64,000 nucleotides of DNA, from positions 894,065-958,064 of the forward strand of contig NZ_JAASRN010000002.1 in the NCBI RefSeq assembly GCF_011761635.1, given 5' to 3'. Of this stretch, positions 61,506 to 64,000 are shown in pieces (the stretch's first letter is position 1; each line of letters starts with the position of its first letter). The notes under the pieces were generated by a model. The model saw only the letters and a program-made list of their open reading frames with translations, made no database searches and was not told where the DNA came from. The position numbers and the translations under genes are program-made. Source of the DNA: Thermonema lapsum (GTDB lineage Bacteria; Bacteroidota; Bacteroidia; Cytophagales; Thermonemataceae).

Positions 61506-62780
61506 TTAAGCCAGCCCAAAAGCGCTTTTTACCTTATCTACGTAGTCAAGCTTTTCCCAAGTGAAAAACTCAACCTTTTTCTTGGTTTTGCGGCGTATCT
61601 CTTTCTTTTCGTACTCATCTTCCACCAAGTCCACGGTGAACATTTCCACTTCGGCTTCATAGGGAGTGCGTCCCATGTGTCCGTAGGCAGCGGTGGGGGT
61701 ATAGATGGGGTTTTTCAAGCCCAAGCGCTCAATGATGGCTTTGGGGCGCAGGTCGAACAACTCTTTTACGATGGCAGCTATCTCTACATCGCTTTTGTTG
61801 ACTTTTGCCGTGCCGAAAGTGTTTACAGTCAGAGATACGGGCTGTGCTACACCAATGGCATAAGAGACTTGTACCAGCACTTCATCGGCGACGCCGGCAG
61901 CTACCAAGTTCTTAGCAATGTGACGGGTGGCATAAGCTGCGCTGCGGTCCACCTTTGAGGGGTCTTTGCCCGAGAAGGCTCCGCCACCATGGGCGCCTTT
62001 TCCGCCATAGGTATCCACGATGATTTTGCGCCCGGTAAGCCCCGCATCGCCATGGGGTCCACCAATCACAAACTTGCCGGTGGGGTTGATGTGATAGATG
62101 GTCTGCTCGTCGAGATATTGGGTAGGGATGACTGCGCCAATCACATGCCGTTTTACATCTTCGGCGATGCGGCGATGCATGTTTTCGTCGGTATCAAACT
62201 CGTCGTGTTGGGTAGATACCACGATGGTATGCACGCGACGCGGTTTGTTGTTGTCGTCATACTCGATGGTTACTTGCGCTTTGGCGTCGGGGCGCAGGTA
62301 GGGCATCAATTCCGGCTCATTTTTTCGGATATAGGCAAGGCGTTCTACTAAGCGGTGGGCAAAAGCCAAAGCCATAGGCATGTACTCGGGGGTTTCGTTG
62401 GTGGCATAGCCAAACATCATGCCTTGGTCACCAGCCCCTTGCTCTTTGCCTTCGGCTTCATCCACGCCGCGGGCAATATCAGGCGATTGACTGTGCAGAG
62501 CTACAATGACACCACAAGAGTCGGCATCGAAACGGTATTCGGGCTTGGTATAGCCAATACGGCGGATGGTTTCGCGCACGACATCTGGGATTTCTACATA
62601 GGCTTTGGTGGTTACTTCACCGGCAATGACTGCCAAGCCGGTGGTTACGAGCGTTTCGCAAGCCACGCGCGAATCTGCATCTTGCATAAGCATGGCATCT
62701 AAAATAGCATCCGATATTTGGTCGGCAATTTTGTCGGGATGCCCTTCAGATACAGACTCAGAGGTGAATAAGTATCCCAT
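61506..62780 (-). CDS. metK: S-adenosylmethionine synthetase
   Basis: Makes SAM from methionine and ATP. N-terminal [21 protein letters not shown], the ATP motif [12 protein letters not shown] (with GDQG), and the K/D-containing [12 protein letters not shown] and [16 protein letters not shown] loop. Length (424 aa) is typical of Bacteroidota. A TAACTTTG box lies upstream (62832-62839). No SAM riboswitch is recognised in the 120 nt leader. Confidence 0.97.
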   Translation of the reverse strand: MGYLFTSESVSEGHPDKIADQISDAILDAMLMQDADSRVACETLVTTGLAVIAGEVTTKAYVEIPDVVRETIRRIGYTKPEYRFDADSCGVIVALHSQSPDIARGVDEAEGKEQGAGDQGMMFGYATNETPEYMPMALAFAHRLVERLAYIRKNEPELMPYLRPDAKAQVTIEYDDNNKPRRVHTIVVSTQHDEFDTDENMHRRIAEDVKRHVIGAVIPTQYLDEQTIYHINPTGKFVIGGPHGDAGLTGRKIIVDTYGGKGAHGGGAFSGKDPSKVDRSAAYATRHIAKNLVAAGVADEVLVQVSYAIGVAQPVSLTVNTFGTAKVNKSDVEIAAIVKELFDLRPKAIIERLGLKNPIYTPTAAYGHMGRTPYEAEVEMFTVDLVEDEYEKKEIRRKTKKKVEFFTWEKLDYVDKVKSAFGLA

Positions 62781-62831
62781 AGATTTCAGGTTTTAAACAG
62801 TGTTTGAAGGATGAAATTTAAAAAACATGTG

Positions 62832-62865
62832 CCAAAGTTAAAGATTTTACATATAAATGCTTCAA
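62832..62865 (-). promoter_or_regulatory. Promoter for metK
   Basis: Minus strand TTTG (62865-62862), 22 nt, TAACTTTG (62839-62832). Spacing slightly long. Confidence 0.55.
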
Positions 62866-62899
62866 AACAAAGCCTGCCGCCTGCTATCTTTTTTTGTGC

Positions 62900-63904
62900 C
62901 TATTGTGGCAAGGGAGGCAGACAAGCGGTTAATTGAGAGGCTTCGATGCTTTCAGCACAACGGAAATGCCCTTTGGGGCATTGCTTATGCCCATGAATGC
63001 CGCAAGGGCGACACGGCAGCAGCTCTCGCGTCTCTACAATATGACTCTGTTCAGATACTGGGTAAAAGCCAAAACCCGGAATGGTGGAGCAATATACCGC
63101 CGTGATGGGAGCACTCATGGCAGATGCCAGATGAAGAGGCGAAGAGTCGTTGGCGTAGTTCATCAGGGCTTTTTGCATGAGTGCTGCCGATTGCAGCAGA
63201 GACAGCTTGCCAGCAAGGTTATGAATAGGGCGCTCTTTTACGGCAGAGCGTAGGCGTTCACACAATGCATAATCTGCCGGTCCCCCTATCAAATAAACCG
63301 TCAGCGAGGGGGGCAAGGCTCGTAGGAAGGCAACCCACTTGTGTTCGGGGTATTGCTTGGTGAACCATACCGAAGCAGGTGCCACACATACATAGGGGGC
63401 TTGGGTTTGATAGTGTGCCACTTGAGCATAGTCATCGGCAGAGGGGTAGAGGCGTGGGCGTTGTGGTGTTTTCTGTTTTACCAAGGGGGCAATGAGTTGG
63501 TGGTTCCGTTCTATTTCGTGCATCCCGCGGTCGAAATGGTGCGCTACGCTGTGTTGGAAGGCAAAAGAAAAAGGATTTTTGTTGAAGCCAGCAGTGAAAG
63601 CCGCCCCCGAAAGAGCAGTCCATAAGCCGGTAGCAGCAAAACGCTGCACATTGATGACCGCATCATAACGACGGCGGCGTATGTGTTTCAGTATGCGCCA
63701 CCAGTCTTTGTATTTTGCTGTTTGCTTGTCCCAAACGATGAGCTCATGTAAAAAGGGGTGATGACGGAAGAGACTGTCGTTGCCTTTGCGCACCAAAAAA
63801 TCAATTGCTGCTTCTGGGTATTCGTTATGTAGGCTTTCGAGTAAAGCAGTTGCCAGAATGGCATCTCCGATAAAAGCTGTCTGAATTACCAGTATTTTAT
63901 TCAT
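62900..63904 (-). CDS. Family 9 glycosyltransferase, probable LPS heptosyltransferase
   Basis: 334 residues of the GT9/WaaF type. N-terminus KILVIQTAFIGDAILATALLESL is the acceptor domain start; the C-terminal half carries VAPASVWFTKQYPEHKWV, and NDSSPLHLASAMSAPITAVY followed by GFGFYPV is the ADP-heptose-binding region. It transfers heptose to the lipid A inner core. A C-terminal tail with CRPCG, HKQCPKG and RCAESI gives four cysteines that may bind a metal. The heptose kinase gene at 0.13-1.15 kb belongs to the same pathway. Its start lies next to a probable IS end (see findings). Confidence 0.88.
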   Translation of the reverse strand: MNKILVIQTAFIGDAILATALLESLHNEYPEAAIDFLVRKGNDSLFRHHPFLHELIVWDKQTAKYKDWWRILKHIRRRRYDAVINVQRFAATGLWTALSGAAFTAGFNKNPFSFAFQHSVAHHFDRGMHEIERNHQLIAPLVKQKTPQRPRLYPSADDYAQVAHYQTQAPYVCVAPASVWFTKQYPEHKWVAFLRALPPSLTVYLIGGPADYALCERLRSAVKERPIHNLAGKLSLLQSAALMQKALMNYANDSSPLHLASAMSAPITAVYCSTIPGFGFYPVSEQSHIVETRELLPCRPCGIHGHKQCPKGHFRCAESIEASQLTACLPPLPQ

Positions 63905-63917
63905 GGGATTTGCTAAC

Positions 63918-63947
63918 TAAATATAGATTTCATAATTTTGTAGCAAA
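63918..63947 (-). promoter_or_regulatory. Promoter for the GT9 gene, possibly inside an IS end
   Basis: Minus strand TTTG (63947-63944), 18 nt, TATATTTA (63925-63918). One mismatch. It lies in the 49 nt between the GT9 start and the transposase-like gene. Confidence 0.5.
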
Positions 63948-63953
63948 AAAGTC

Positions 63954-64000
63954 ATGAAGTGTCCAAGATGTAAAAGTAGTGAAAAAGTAAAAAATGGTAA
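63954..64000 (+). CDS. N-terminal fragment of an IS1-like transposase (InsA type)
   Basis: Only 15 complete codons are visible: MKCPRCKSSEKVKNG. The CPxC zinc-ribbon start with a KNG turn is typical of IS1-type InsA and similar short transposase ORFs. The other cysteine pair and all catalytic residues lie beyond the window, so the identity is tentative. Confidence 0.55.
   Translation, partial: MKCPRCKSSEKVKNG

Larger units (their letters stand above)
63905..64000 (+). mobile_element. Probable left end of an IS1-like insertion sequence, cut by the window edge
   Basis: An open frame starting at ATG 63954 (15 codons visible) begins MKCPRCKSSEKVKNG, the zinc-ribbon start found in IS1-family InsA and related transposase regulators. 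The ATG is 49-55 nt from a likely element boundary at 63899-63905 (GGGATTTGCTAACTAA as possible terminal repeat), the spacing I recall for IS1. The right end is beyond the window. Confidence 0.5.

Noticed and set aside
61362..61958. A 198-codon frame next to metK
   Set aside because: It is mostly antisense to metK, and its first part covers the metK terminator hairpin. Codon pattern and composition fit a shadow frame.
1..64000. CRISPR arrays, rRNA operons, tRNA genes or prophage
   Set aside because: Read for direct repeats with regular spacers, for rRNA sequence, for tRNA T-arm and acceptor signatures and for phage genes; none was recognised, though short tRNAs could be missed by eye.

Overview
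The window is a 64 kb chromosomal segment of a Bacteroidota bacterium, most likely of the Cytophagales type. The evidence is gldB and gldD gliding/type IX secretion lipoproteins, DUF3078 and DUF4175 family proteins, a three-gene pnt transhydrogenase, and many promoters of the Bacteroidota form (TTTG or TTG, 17-22 nt, TAnnTTTG). Base composition is intermediate. Most genes are housekeeping genes. No rRNA, tRNA or CRISPR array was seen.

The most important feature is a probable chromosomal replication origin (oriC) at about 25.8-26.3 kb. The 575 bp gap between an Ig-like lipoprotein gene and a TPR gene holds 19 perfect DnaA boxes (TTATCCACA, both orientations) within 416 bp. A TAA-triplet, A/T-rich unwinding element follows, and three more perfect boxes lie inside the downstream TPR gene. 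Two parS-like sites at 19.9 and 20.07 kb flank the ybeY/mnmG junction, and a ParA ATPase gene lies at 23.4 kb. Together these look like an origin domain with its segregation centromere; no parB gene is in the window.

Layout. 0-4 kb: LPS heptose kinase, aspartate aminotransferase, metallophosphatase, glycosyltransferase. 4.2-9.3 kb: an unknown gene with no ATG start, smc, a small membrane protein. 9.3-13.8 kb: methylmalonyl-CoA epimerase and a biotin carrier (propionate/methylmalonate metabolism), comF with two coiled-coil genes, and an AhpD-like/unknown/exonuclease III operon. 13.9-19.9 kb: peptide-binding lipoprotein, a DUF4175 protein, a GHKL ATPase, ybeY. 20-26.3 kb: mnmG, methyltransferase, response regulator, parA, lipoprotein, oriC. 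26.4-34.9 kb: TPR protein, long-chain acyl-CoA synthetase, and the metG-glycosyltransferase-mazG-mscS operon. 34.9-40.3 kb: DUF3078 barrel, response regulator, PAS histidine kinase with a degenerate receiver, CYTH protein, gldB. 40.3-48.1 kb: thioredoxin-like protein, truA, ABC exporter, adk, 2-oxoacid dehydrogenase E2, S41 protease, gldD. 48.2-55.5 kb: pntAA-pntAB-pntB, ahcY, B12-dependent ribonucleotide reductase. 55.8-64 kb: glyA, tatC, uvrA, metK, a family 9 heptosyltransferase and, at the right edge, the first codons of an IS1-like transposase.

Connected themes: one-carbon/SAM metabolism (glyA, metK, ahcY), B12-linked enzymes (nrdJ, the methylmalonyl-CoA epimerase pathway), LPS heptose assembly (the heptose kinase and the GT9 enzyme at opposite ends) and chromosome maintenance (smc, parA, parS, oriC).
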